From contig OY762508.1 in assembly GCA_963665975.1 (NCBI GenBank), positions 2,666,001-2,730,000 of the forward strand: a stretch of DNA of 64,000 nucleotides, given 5' to 3'. This document shows positions 15,721 to 24,225 of this stretch, piece by piece. The position numbers and the translations under genes were made by a program. Positions within the stretch are counted from its first letter, which is position 1. The number at the start of each line of letters is the position of its first letter. This DNA comes from G963665975 sp963665975. GTDB taxonomy: Bacteria; Bacteroidota; Rhodothermia; Rhodothermales; Bin80. The notes under the pieces are model-generated. The model was not told the DNA's origin. It made no database searches and was given only the letters and a program-made list of their open reading frames with translations.

Positions 15721-18048
15721 TTAGCGCGCTTGCATCGGCTGGCTATGAATCAACTCGAATAATCCTGTTTTAAACGAAAGGACCGTGTCTTTAAGCGGGC
15801 GCATGAGCGGCAGTGTTGGTGGTGGTGGATTGACAACAAGCATTTTCAATCTGGCGCCAATGGCCATTCGGCCATAATGAAAACGCCATCTTTGCGCATT
15901 GATTTGACCGACGAACCACACAAGTTCAGACAAGCTAAGGGCGAATTTAGGTTTTAGAACCCGAACAGCACTGCCACCGTTGCCTCGTGCACAAAAACGC
16001 CATGGCTGTATGCAGGCACGACCGAACGCTGACACCGTTACACAGGCTGAGGTATAGAGCTCATCTGTCGGAGCCTCAACAAAACCCACTATTCCGTTGT
16101 AACTGTCTCCGCTTGACACATACGGTATGCTTCCTGGTGCATAGTTCTTTAAGCCTGTAGACCGCCCGCCGCTAACGGTAAACCATTCGGCGAGAGGTGT
16201 CGGGTTTACTGGTCTATGAGTCTGCGACTCTTGGCACAGCAGCCCCTCGAAATCCTCGAGCAGCTCATCAGTTACGGCCATATAGTTGGCTATAGCCAGC
16301 GCTAACTGCTGAAACGTCTTTGATCTGTGCGTCTCATATTCATCAAGGCCAAAATCATTGCTTGGCAACCATCTTTCTGCACAAATCTCGTCTCCGTTGA
16401 CGATGTCATCGCGTGAAACGACTGTGAGAAAATTTGGCACGGTATCTAAGTGGTTACCACGGGCGTACTGATGAAAACTGCAAACGATATTGTCAATTTG
16501 GCTTCCTTCAACTGGAATCCTTCGCTTCTTGCTAATCTCAAATCCATCGTTCTCTACTCTGGCCACCAGAGTGCCAATAGAACGCTGTGGCGTATGTGCC
16601 TTAACCATGAGTACGACAGTGGGCGAGGATGTCGGATAGAATAATTCTAGTGGCAATGTAAGGGCAGCTTCAACATGATGGTGCGCTACCAAATTAGCAC
16701 GCCATGTTGCCAATTTGGGATCAACGACCACGCTTGTTTTTAGCACTACTGCAACACGACCACCAGCCCTCACGGCGGCCAATGCGTGATCGACAAAATC
16801 CGTCTCAGGCTCGTCCTCCTGAGAAAAAGGCGGATTGAGAAGCGCATAATCAAATTGGGGAGCAAGATCCTCCTGCTCAAAGCAATTGCCGTATGTTATT
16901 TTGCTCTTGCCATCTCCCCTAAAAAACATATTTAAGGTTGCCAATGCCCATACAGTGGGATTGGTATCGAATCCCGCTAAGGACACTCTTGCCTGATCAC
17001 GCGCTGTTGGCGTGGTGGCTTGCTGCATCATCCTATCGAACGCAGCTACCAAAAAGCCCCCTGTCCCACAGGCTGGATCATATACGGTGTACCCTAATTG
17101 TATGTCTAACAATTCTGCACACATGCGAGTGATGTGGCGTGGCGTAAAAACAATGCCGAGCTTTTTGGCATCTTGGCCATATCGCAAAAAAGTTTCATAA
17201 AATTGGCCAAGAAAGTCCACGCCACTACGCATAATGCTTCGCACATTCAATCGTTCAAGTTGATGAACGATGTCTCGGACTCTGCTACGAAGACCGTGCG
17301 CCTCTGTTGATAATTCCAGCGTCCGTGCAAGAAAGATCCTTCTGTCTGATTTCAGATCAACAAAGTTGCGCGAAGCAGCACCGACATTGGTATTGATGTG
17401 CTCAATAACTGTGTCGGATTCCATAGCGAAATCACTGTGATACAAGGCCAGAATAATAGCCCCAATTACTTTCGGGCGTACTGCTTCCTCGATTTTAGCA
17501 CGGCGCAGAATACCATTGATTTCGATGGCCGCGGAAAAAAACTCTCGTTCATCTGGCAATACAACGTCAGTAGTGCCATTGCCATTTTGAATTGCTATTT
17601 CAGCTTCAGCGGGAGCAGGTAATTGCGTCAGTGGGTATCCATGCGAGCTAAGCTGCGTCCAGCCTCTTCCGTTACGAAAAAAACAACGCGCCAACACGCG
17701 TTTGTCTGGTGTGCCAGCGATGCCTACGGCAAAATTTGCCTTGTATCCAGCTACTCGGTTGATTGTGTCAGCGTAATCACGGGCCTCACGTGTCGCTAAA
17801 TCAATGTCTTGCCATTTTGCCTTGCATTCTATTACGACACTCAGTTTATCGTTGAGCAATCCGGCAAAATCAGGCTTCCGTTGACCCAATGCACCTGCCA
17901 ACTCAGGGAAGTAATCTACTATCTCCTGTTCCTCTAAGAAATTTCCTCCGACATTGGGATGCCGGACATTCCAACCGATACGCATTGCCTCGGCTCGCGT
18001 ATAATACCGAGTTCGAGCTTCTGCGCGCTTACTTGCCGTCGCAACCAT
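15721..18048 (-). CDS. Single-chain restriction-modification enzyme (nuclease, N6-adenine methylase, specificity region)
   Basis: 775 residues. The N-terminus carries a PD-(D/E)XK nuclease pattern: KPDFAGLL near 57 and VIECKAKW near 72-78. A helical HsdM-like linker leads to the methylase core with YDPACGTGGF near 320 (S-adenosylmethionine) and LLNPPFSQ near 402 (the NPPF catalytic motif for N6-adenine). The C-terminal part (GGRSTGLKNYAPGSIPYVSS) is of the Type I HsdS target-recognition kind. This order fits Type IIG or BcgI-like enzymes that cut and methylate with one polypeptide. Start ATG at 18048, with AAAGG close upstream. The gene is more AT-rich than its neighbours and lies next to an IS3 remnant, so it was probably acquired. 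Confidence 0.88.
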   Translation of the reverse strand: MVATASKRAEARTRYYTRAEAMRIGWNVRHPNVGGNFLEEQEIVDYFPELAGALGQRKPDFAGLLNDKLSVVIECKAKWQDIDLATREARDYADTINRVAGYKANFAVGIAGTPDKRVLARCFFRNGRGWTQLSSHGYPLTQLPAPAEAEIAIQNGNGTTDVVLPDEREFFSAAIEINGILRRAKIEEAVRPKVIGAIILALYHSDFAMESDTVIEHINTNVGAASRNFVDLKSDRRIFLARTLELSTEAHGLRSRVRDIVHQLERLNVRSIMRSGVDFLGQFYETFLRYGQDAKKLGIVFTPRHITRMCAELLDIQLGYTVYDPACGTGGFLVAAFDRMMQQATTPTARDQARVSLAGFDTNPTVWALATLNMFFRGDGKSKITYGNCFEQEDLAPQFDYALLNPPFSQEDEPETDFVDHALAAVRAGGRVAVVLKTSVVVDPKLATWRANLVAHHHVEAALTLPLELFYPTSSPTVVLMVKAHTPQRSIGTLVARVENDGFEISKKRRIPVEGSQIDNIVCSFHQYARGNHLDTVPNFLTVVSRDDIVNGDEICAERWLPSNDFGLDEYETHRSKTFQQLALAIANYMAVTDELLEDFEGLLCQESQTHRPVNPTPLAEWFTVSGGRSTGLKNYAPGSIPYVSSGDSYNGIVGFVEAPTDELYTSACVTVSAFGRACIQPWRFCARGNGGSAVRVLKPKFALSLSELVWFVGQINAQRWRFHYGRMAIGARLKMLVVNPPPPTLPLMRPLKDTVLSFKTGLFELIHSQPMQAR

Positions 18049-18388
18049 CCTTTAGGCTAACTACGCGATCAGGTCTTTGTACAGCAACCTTTCCCCGACC
18101 ATGGCCGCCACAACGTGGCTCATCTGGTCTATCCTATCAAGGCCGCGAAGATTGTGCTTGCTTGCAATTCACCAAGTTATACAATCTGTTCATAAACTGC
18201 ACCGCCGTTGCCGTTCCCTGCCATTAGCGTGCTATGGCGGTTTTCTCTGGACGCGAAGCCCGGTTCGGCAGTAACGTATATAATTCCCTTTGTTTTGTAG
18301 TAGGCAGTCCACGATCTTGCTTTTTATGGAGCGACGCATTATAGTGCCTGCCAGCAACAAGCATCCTTAAAGAGTCGATATTGTTAGT
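18049..18388. other. Gene-free divergent region between the restriction-modification gene and DUF2795
   Basis: About 340 bases that should hold the promoters for two divergent transcripts. A GCCAT / ATGGC hairpin at 18220-18238 is followed by GGTTTTCTC and might be a weak plus-strand terminator. AT-rich DNA at about 18270-18300 could hold the plus-strand promoter. No gene is visible. Confidence 0.4.
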
Positions 18389-18610
18389 ATGGGATATTGG
18401 ACATTAGAGCTGGCGTCACACCTGGAAGATGCGCCGTGGCCTGCGACCCAGGACGAACTTATTGATTATGCCGAGCGCACGGGGGCCCCGCTGGATGTGA
18501 TCGAGAACCTTAAGGAGCTCGAAGACGATGGTGAGCCATACGAGAGCATCGAAGAGGTTTGGCCGGACTTTCCAATTGCAGACGACGATTTTTATTACAT
18601 GGATGAATGA
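18389..18610 (+). CDS. Small acidic DUF2795-type protein
   Basis: 73 residues, very acidic, with WPATQDELIDYAERTGAPLD and then IENLKELEDDGEPYESIEE. This small protein type is strongly conserved in Bacteroidota, from what I know of the family, and its function is unknown. Its last eight bases overlap the start of the Omp85 gene (the coding region ends at 18610, the next starts at 18603), which suggests translational coupling. Start ATG at 18389. The conserved D-E-L-hydrophobic-Y pattern supports a real gene. Confidence 0.85.
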   Translation: MGYWTLELASHLEDAPWPATQDELIDYAERTGAPLDVIENLKELEDDGEPYESIEEVWPDFPIADDDFYYMDE

Positions 18611-21038
18611 CGCGCCCGAAATTGGGGCGTTGGTGCTACTGGCATGGATTGGGATATTTGCTGCGCCAGCACATGCGCAGGATGCCACACGAGGGCCGAT
18701 CGTCAGAGAAGTCCACTTTACTGGGAACGAGATATTTTCTGATGATCAGCTTCAATTCCATGTCCGTACGGCCCCGAACCGCAGATTTCTCGGTTTCGAA
18801 GGGCTAACATGGTGGCGATGGATGTATGAGCTTGGAGCATCAGGCCGGTTTGGAGCGCGCATCGGAAGGGTTCTCATGGAAAGCGGCGAGCCTCCTGCCT
18901 GGCTGGACGAAGCTATGTTGGCCTCGGATGTGGAGCGGCTTCTCATTTTCTACGAGCAGCAGGGATTTCGCGAGGCGCGCGTCCAGGCAGACGTAGATAC
19001 GACGGGCGAGGCGGGTGGCGCCGTGGTTACCTTCGCTATCGATGCGGGGCGGGCGACATGGATTCGCCGGGTGACCTACACGGGGCTGGACAGTCTTGAC
19101 GCTGACAGACGCCGCGTGGTCTCTCAGGAATCACTGTTGCCTCCGCGGAACCGGGCGCCGGGGCACCCCCTACAGTACGAAGCCGCAGACTTGCGTTATT
19201 CCGAGCCCCTGCTCGTAAGCGAACGCCAGCGTCTGTTAACGGTGCTTCGCAATAGCGGCTATGCCGCCGTCACGCGCGATTCCATCACGGCCGTGGTTAC
19301 TCCCTACCGGCCAGATTCCTTTGATGTCACGCTGCGCGTGTACACGGGACCTCGATATCGGTTCGGAGCGGTGCACTTTGAGGTCCAGGGCCCCGAGGAG
19401 GAAGCGTACCCGCGAGCTGACACACTTGCTGGCGATCGGCAGGTAACGTGGCACATCCAGAATGATCGCCGGTTACACGGCACGCTGCTGACACGCTCCC
19501 TGCAATTCCGTCCAGGCGCGTGGTACAACCAGTCCCAACTCCTGTCTACGAAACGCCGCTTGGAAGCTCTGGGAGTGTTTACATTTACCGATATCCGGCC
19601 CCTGTCAACGGCAATGGCAGATGGGCCGGCGCGGCTGGAACACCAGATCTCGGTACGGACGAGACCTCGCCACCGATTTCGTTTCGAGGCCTTTTCAGTC
19701 CAACGAAACGGAGTCCTCGGCGACGGCGGAAGCGAGATTGGCGGCGGGCTCGGCCTGGGGTATGAGAATGCCAACCTGTTTGGGGGTGGCGAAGCGTTCC
19801 GCCTGCGGACTACAGCATCAATCGCCGCTGATGAGAGATTGACTGTGTTTTCGTCGGCGCAGGCAGAAGTCACCGGATCGTTGACCCTGCCGTATCTGAC
19901 GGCGCCGTTCGGTCGTCTGGATCGTGGGCTTGATCTGTATCAGGCGCGCACGGTGTTGTCGCTTAGCCTGCTCATGGCCCGTCGCGATGACCTTCGGCTG
20001 CTCATTCGCGGACGAGGCACCGCGCGAGTGCGCCTCGAAATGCAGCACAGCCCCACTGTCACATCTCTGGTTGATCTGTTGGACGTTAGCCTAAGCAACC
20101 CCGACACGCTGGGAGGCTTTGAGAATCGGTTTCTGGATCGCATCCTGAACAGGGATGGTCAATCGGTGACCGATCCTGTGCAATTGGCGCAGATCCTGGA
20201 GGATTACACGCAGCCCCAGATCAACAACGCCATACGATACAGCTTCCGCTCAGCACGGGTGAATCCTTTGCGGCGGGATCGCGGGTATACCAATGAGGGC
20301 GCGATCGAAATTGGTGGTAACTTGCCCTATTGGCTTGATGCCTTTGTCCTGACTCCAGGAGAAACGGAAGGGAGCCTTCCGGGTTTGCCAATTCTAGGCG
20401 GCGCCGATACCGACACCCGGCTCATCTATCGTCGGTACATACGCATCGTCGGCGACATGCGACGCTACCATCCCCTGAACCGCTCTACGGTGTTTGCATG
20501 GAAGCTGATTGGCGGATGGGCCCATCCTACGGGACAGGCCAGAGTCGTTCCGTTTGACCGCCGTTTTTACAGCGGTGGCGCTACGAGTGTCCGCGGTTGG
20601 CACCTGCGCGAACTCGGCCCAGGTGCCGCCGCCTTCCACACTGAAACGGTAAGAGATGACCGGGCCACCAACATCCTTGGAGGCGATATCAAACTGGAGG
20701 CAAGCGCTGAATTGCGCAAGACATTCCTGCAGGGGGTTCTGGCCGCTGACTGGATCATTGCCGTTTTCACCGATGTTGGAAATGTCTGGTTTGGTCCACG
20801 GAACCCGGGCTTCCTAAACGTGGAAGCTGGAGCGTCGAATGGACGATTCGTGGCGCGCCGATTTTTCAGGGAGTTGGGTATTGGCTCGGGGATTGGGGTG
20901 CGCATTTCATGGGAGTACCTCATCATGCGCCTGGATCTAGCCCATCGCGTGTACGACCCTGCAGCGCCGGAACTGGGATTTTTTCCGCGGGGTCTCAAGC
21001 GCCCGACGTTATATTTCGGCATAGGCCACGCATTCTAG
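18603..21038 (+). CDS. Outer-membrane protein of the BamA/TamA (Omp85) type
   Basis: 811 residues from ATG at 18603. A signal peptide ends near AAPAHAQDA. Residues 25 to about 340 contain POTRA-like segments (VREVHFTGNEIFSDDQL, then TWIRRVTYTGLDSLDADRR, and more). The C-terminal 450 residues form a beta-barrel with YSGGATSVRGW near 660, the conserved lid-loop motif of Omp85 proteins, and a last strand ending in FGIGHAF with C-terminal Phe. These proteins insert or export proteins across the outer membrane. Whether it is the essential BamA or a second family member cannot be told here. The frame can be extended upstream to 18528 inside the DUF2795 gene, but the signal peptide fits only the start at 18603. 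Confidence 0.85.
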   Translation: MNDAPEIGALVLLAWIGIFAAPAHAQDATRGPIVREVHFTGNEIFSDDQLQFHVRTAPNRRFLGFEGLTWWRWMYELGASGRFGARIGRVLMESGEPPAWLDEAMLASDVERLLIFYEQQGFREARVQADVDTTGEAGGAVVTFAIDAGRATWIRRVTYTGLDSLDADRRRVVSQESLLPPRNRAPGHPLQYEAADLRYSEPLLVSERQRLLTVLRNSGYAAVTRDSITAVVTPYRPDSFDVTLRVYTGPRYRFGAVHFEVQGPEEEAYPRADTLAGDRQVTWHIQNDRRLHGTLLTRSLQFRPGAWYNQSQLLSTKRRLEALGVFTFTDIRPLSTAMADGPARLEHQISVRTRPRHRFRFEAFSVQRNGVLGDGGSEIGGGLGLGYENANLFGGGEAFRLRTTASIAADERLTVFSSAQAEVTGSLTLPYLTAPFGRLDRGLDLYQARTVLSLSLLMARRDDLRLLIRGRGTARVRLEMQHSPTVTSLVDLLDVSLSNPDTLGGFENRFLDRILNRDGQSVTDPVQLAQILEDYTQPQINNAIRYSFRSARVNPLRRDRGYTNEGAIEIGGNLPYWLDAFVLTPGETEGSLPGLPILGGADTDTRLIYRRYIRIVGDMRRYHPLNRSTVFAWKLIGGWAHPTGQARVVPFDRRFYSGGATSVRGWHLRELGPGAAAFHTETVRDDRATNILGGDIKLEASAELRKTFLQGVLAADWIIAVFTDVGNVWFGPRNPGFLNVEAGASNGRFVARRFFRELGIGSGIGVRISWEYLIMRLDLAHRVYDPAAPELGFFPRGLKRPTLYFGIGHAF

Positions 21039-21040
21039 GT

Positions 21041-21060
21041 GTAGGCACGTTGTTGCCTAC
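21041..21060 (+). repeat. 7-bp inverted repeat between the Omp85 and cyclic-nucleotide-binding genes
   Basis: GTAGGCA at 21041 and TGCCTAC at 21054-21060 form a perfect stem with a six-base loop. It begins two bases after the upstream stop codon. No T run follows, so it is probably an mRNA hairpin rather than a full terminator. Confidence 0.4.
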
Positions 21061-21084
21061 GGTCTTCAGAAAGGACTTTGCACC

Positions 21085-21672
21085 ATGTCGGTTACCAGAC
21101 GAATCTCTCAACTGTTGCGCGCGCTTTACTTGCGCATGCTGCGCCGCCAGGAATCTGCACGAACCCGCGAAATTGCTGACGTGCTGCAGCATGTGGCCTT
21201 GTTCAACGGGCTGCCCCGGAGCGTGCTGCGGGAAATTGCGGAGATCGTGCACACGCGTGATTACAGACGCGACGAAATATTTTTCTACGAAAACGACCCC
21301 GGACTTGGTTTTTATGTCGTGCAGCGGGGACGCGTCCGTCTCTATGTGGAGGACGAGGCCGGCAATGCCAGGGAAGTGCGTCAGATCACCAAGCATGAGT
21401 GCCTGGGCACGTTGTCCCTGTTTGGGCAGTCCCGCCGCCTGGCAACGGCGCAAGCGGTAACAGAAACACGTGTTTTGGGCTTCTTCATCACCGATCTACA
21501 GTCACTGCTGCGGCGCCGGCCAAGCGTAGCCGCGACAGTGCTGTTTGCCATCGCCGGACGACTGTCCGTGCTGTACCAGACAGTGTTGTGGGGTCTGCCC
21601 CCGGATGAGGGCCGGCTTGCGGCGCTGCGGCTAATGGCAAGCCAGCCGGAAGAGAACAGCGAGGATCGATGA
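21085..21672 (+). CDS. Cyclic nucleotide-binding domain protein without a DNA-binding domain
   Basis: 195 residues. An N-terminal basic helix (RRISQLLRALYLRMLRR) precedes a cNMP-binding beta-barrel: FNGLPRSVLREIAEIV, ENDPGLGFYVVQRGRVRLYV and a C-helix region near 150. The typical R-A ligand motif of cyclic-AMP sensors is not obvious (here RRLATAQAVTE). The winged helix found in Crp/Fnr factors is missing and the protein ends soon after the sensor domain, so direct gene regulation is unlikely. AAAGGA precedes ATG at 21085 by nine bases. The stop overlaps the rlmD start by four bases (ATGA), so the two genes are co-translated. Confidence 0.75.
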   Translation: MSVTRRISQLLRALYLRMLRRQESARTREIADVLQHVALFNGLPRSVLREIAEIVHTRDYRRDEIFFYENDPGLGFYVVQRGRVRLYVEDEAGNAREVRQITKHECLGTLSLFGQSRRLATAQAVTETRVLGFFITDLQSLLRRRPSVAATVLFAIAGRLSVLYQTVLWGLPPDEGRLAALRLMASQPEENSEDR

Positions 21673-23123
21673 GTGGTCAACCCACAGATGTGCTGCAGGA
21701 CGAGGACGCCGGGCGCCGATTGGCGCGCGGCGTTGAAGTAGAGCTCACCATCGAAAAATTCGCCGACCGCGGCAAATCGCTAGCGCGTGTGGACGGTTTC
21801 GTGGTCTTTGTCGCGGGCGCCGTGCCCGGGGACCGGGTGCGGGTGCGAGTAATCAAGCGCAAGCGGAAGTATGCGGAGGCGCGCATCACGCACATCCTGG
21901 AGCCGAGTCCCTTGCGAACGCAGCCACGCTGCAAGTATTCCGGTGTGTGCGGAGGCTGCACCTGGCAACATGTGGACTATGCGGCGCAACTGGATGCAAA
22001 GCGTCAGAGCGTCAAAGAGGCGCTCATTCATCATGGAGGATGTCATAACATTGAGGTGCAGCCCGTCATCGGAGCAGATAGCATTTATGCGTATCGTAAC
22101 AAGATGGAGTTTTCCTTCAGTGCGCATCGCTGGCTCACGCCGCAGGAAATCGCCACCGGAGAGCCGCTACGCACCAACTTTGCACTCGGCCTGCATGTGC
22201 CCGGCAATTTTGCCAAAGTCGTTGATCTCACCGAGTGCCACCTGCCTCCTCCGAAAGCCGTGAGGCTTGTCAACGGCCTGCGCCGGTTTGTGCAGGAGCG
22301 GGATTGGAAACCGTGGAATATTCGTCGCCACGAGGGTTATTTGCGCCATCTGGTGTTGCGAACGGCACACGAGCTCCCCGAGTACATGGTAGACCTGGTC
22401 ACCTTCGGGCATGACCCGGAGCGGATGGATATGTTGGCTACATGGCTGCGTTCGGAGCATGCGGAAGTGACAACTTTTGTCAACACGGTGCACACTGGGC
22501 TCGCCCAGACAGTCTATGGGGAGGCCACGCATACCGTGTTTGGCTCCGGCGTTATTCACGATAAGATCGGGCCGCACCGGTTTGCTATTGCGCCAAAGGC
22601 CTTCTTCCAGACCAATACGCGACAGGCGGAGCGACTGTATGCAGTGATTCTCGCCATGGCGGACTTGAAGCCGCAAGATCTAGTCTTCGATTTGTACTGC
22701 GGGGCAGGAACGATTTCTGTATACGTTGCCTCGCATGCGCGGCGCGTGGTGGGTGTAGAACTCGTTCCGGAGGCCGTGGACAATGCGCGAGCAAACGCGG
22801 CTGCAAATGGATATTCGAATTGCACATTCGTGGCCGGTGACATGCTGCGTGTCTTTACGCCGGACTTCATTGCTGAGCACGGCAAGCCGAACGTCGTCAT
22901 TGCCGATCCCCCGCGGGCGGGCATGCACGCAAGAATCATTGGTCAACTCATGCGCCTCAGGCCGGAACGGCTTGTGTATGTAAGCTGCAATCCCGTATCA
23001 CAGGCCCGCGATGTGGCAATGCTCACAGACGCCTACCACATCGACCGTATTCAGCCCGTAGACCTGTTTCCGCACACCTACCACGTAGAAAACGTGATTA
23101 GTCTGCGGGCGAAGCGCGATTAG
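21669..23123 (+). CDS. rlmD: 23S rRNA (uracil-5-)-methyltransferase, RlmD/RumA type
   Basis: 484 residues. It uses S-adenosylmethionine to methylate a uracil in RNA. A TRAM domain (residues about 20 to 80) leads into the iron-sulfur cysteine cluster CKYSGVCGGC near 88. The methylase core shows DLYCGAGTIS near 343, the family's ADPPRAG motif near 415 and the catalytic Cys of VSCNP near 440. RlmD, RlmC and TrmA share this plan, so the exact uridine is inferred. It overlaps the preceding gene by ATGA and is followed by an epimerase gene after 22 bases. Confidence 0.9.
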   Translation: MSGQPTDVLQDEDAGRRLARGVEVELTIEKFADRGKSLARVDGFVVFVAGAVPGDRVRVRVIKRKRKYAEARITHILEPSPLRTQPRCKYSGVCGGCTWQHVDYAAQLDAKRQSVKEALIHHGGCHNIEVQPVIGADSIYAYRNKMEFSFSAHRWLTPQEIATGEPLRTNFALGLHVPGNFAKVVDLTECHLPPPKAVRLVNGLRRFVQERDWKPWNIRRHEGYLRHLVLRTAHELPEYMVDLVTFGHDPERMDMLATWLRSEHAEVTTFVNTVHTGLAQTVYGEATHTVFGSGVIHDKIGPHRFAIAPKAFFQTNTRQAERLYAVILAMADLKPQDLVFDLYCGAGTISVYVASHARRVVGVELVPEAVDNARANAAANGYSNCTFVAGDMLRVFTPDFIAEHGKPNVVIADPPRAGMHARIIGQLMRLRPERLVYVSCNPVSQARDVAMLTDAYHIDRIQPVDLFPHTYHVENVISLRAKRD

Positions 23124-23145
23124 GCATACTCTAACCACCCGCCAT

Positions 23146-24153
23146 ATGGGGAAGACGGCCTTTGTAACCGGAGGAACCGGCTTCATCGGGAGTCACCTCG
23201 TCGAGGCTCTGCTCGCACGGGGCTATGGCGAAGTGCGGTGCCTGATACGTACGAGCCCCAAATGGTTGAAGGGACTCGGCGTTGTTCCGGTACCGGGAAG
23301 CCTGGAGAACCGAAAAGTGCTGGAAGCAGCCCTGCGCGACGTTGATCACGTATATCATGTGGGCGGCGTAACACGTGCGGTTACGTGGAAGGATATGCGG
23401 CAGGGAAACGTGGGTGCCACACTGGCACTCATGCGGGCCATTCGGTATGCAGGATGTTCCGTTCAGAAGGTAGTGGTTACCAGCAGCCTTGCCGCTGTAG
23501 GCACGGCCAGCACATCCGTGGTGGATGAATCGACGCCGCTCAACCCGATAACGCTCTACGGGCGCAGCAAGGCACAAATGGAGGTCATGCTCGCCAGGAA
23601 TGATCATGCGGGGTTTGCGTTCTTAAGCGACTTGCCGGTGGTCATCGTGCGGCCACCGGTCGTATATGGCCCTCGCGAGGTAGACATTTTCACCTTTTTC
23701 AGGACCGTCCGAGCCGGATTTTGCCCGGTCATTGGCAAGGGTAGAGCGAAAAGTATGTCGTTAGTCCACGTAGAGGATCTTGTCCGGGGCATGATTCTGG
23801 CGGCAGAGTCGGATATAACGGCTGGCCAGACGTATTTTGTGGGCAGTGACGAGCCGATATCGTGGAATGATTTGAAGCATGCGACCATGACGGCGCTCGG
23901 GCGGCGGGCCTTGACGATTCGTGTTCCGCGCTTCCTGGTGGGGCCGGTAGCATCCGTAGTAGAGGGAGTCAGCAAGCCATTTGGACACTATCCGGCTCTC
24001 AATCGCGAAAAGGCTCGCGAAATCGTGCATGCTGCAAAAGTGTGCGACTCGACCAAGGCGCAGCAGGATTTTGGATATCAGCAGCAGGTGCCCCTGGACC
24101 GGGGCATTGGCGAAACCATAGCCTGGTATCGCGAGCAGGGCTGGCTTCGATAG
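23146..24153 (+). CDS. NAD(P)-dependent epimerase/dehydratase
   Basis: 335 residues, an extended short-chain dehydrogenase. The nucleotide-binding motif TGGTGFIGSH is at the start, and the catalytic Ser (VTSSLAAVG) and Y-x3-K (YGRSK) are at about 118 and 145. The substrate-binding part has RPPVVYGPREVD, and a substrate loop ends near the C-terminus with GETIAWYREQGWLR. Such enzymes act on nucleotide sugars, dihydroflavonol-like or sterol-like substrates. No neighbour fixes the substrate. Start ATG at 23146, 22 bases after rlmD. Confidence 0.9.
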   Translation: MGKTAFVTGGTGFIGSHLVEALLARGYGEVRCLIRTSPKWLKGLGVVPVPGSLENRKVLEAALRDVDHVYHVGGVTRAVTWKDMRQGNVGATLALMRAIRYAGCSVQKVVVTSSLAAVGTASTSVVDESTPLNPITLYGRSKAQMEVMLARNDHAGFAFLSDLPVVIVRPPVVYGPREVDIFTFFRTVRAGFCPVIGKGRAKSMSLVHVEDLVRGMILAAESDITAGQTYFVGSDEPISWNDLKHATMTALGRRALTIRVPRFLVGPVASVVEGVSKPFGHYPALNREKAREIVHAAKVCDSTKAQQDFGYQQQVPLDRGIGETIAWYREQGWLR

Positions 24154-24225
24154 CCGGTGTCAACTTGCAGAATCCTTCCATCCTGCGTACCCTTAGGATG
24201 ATTACTGACAAGGCTTTTCTCACAC

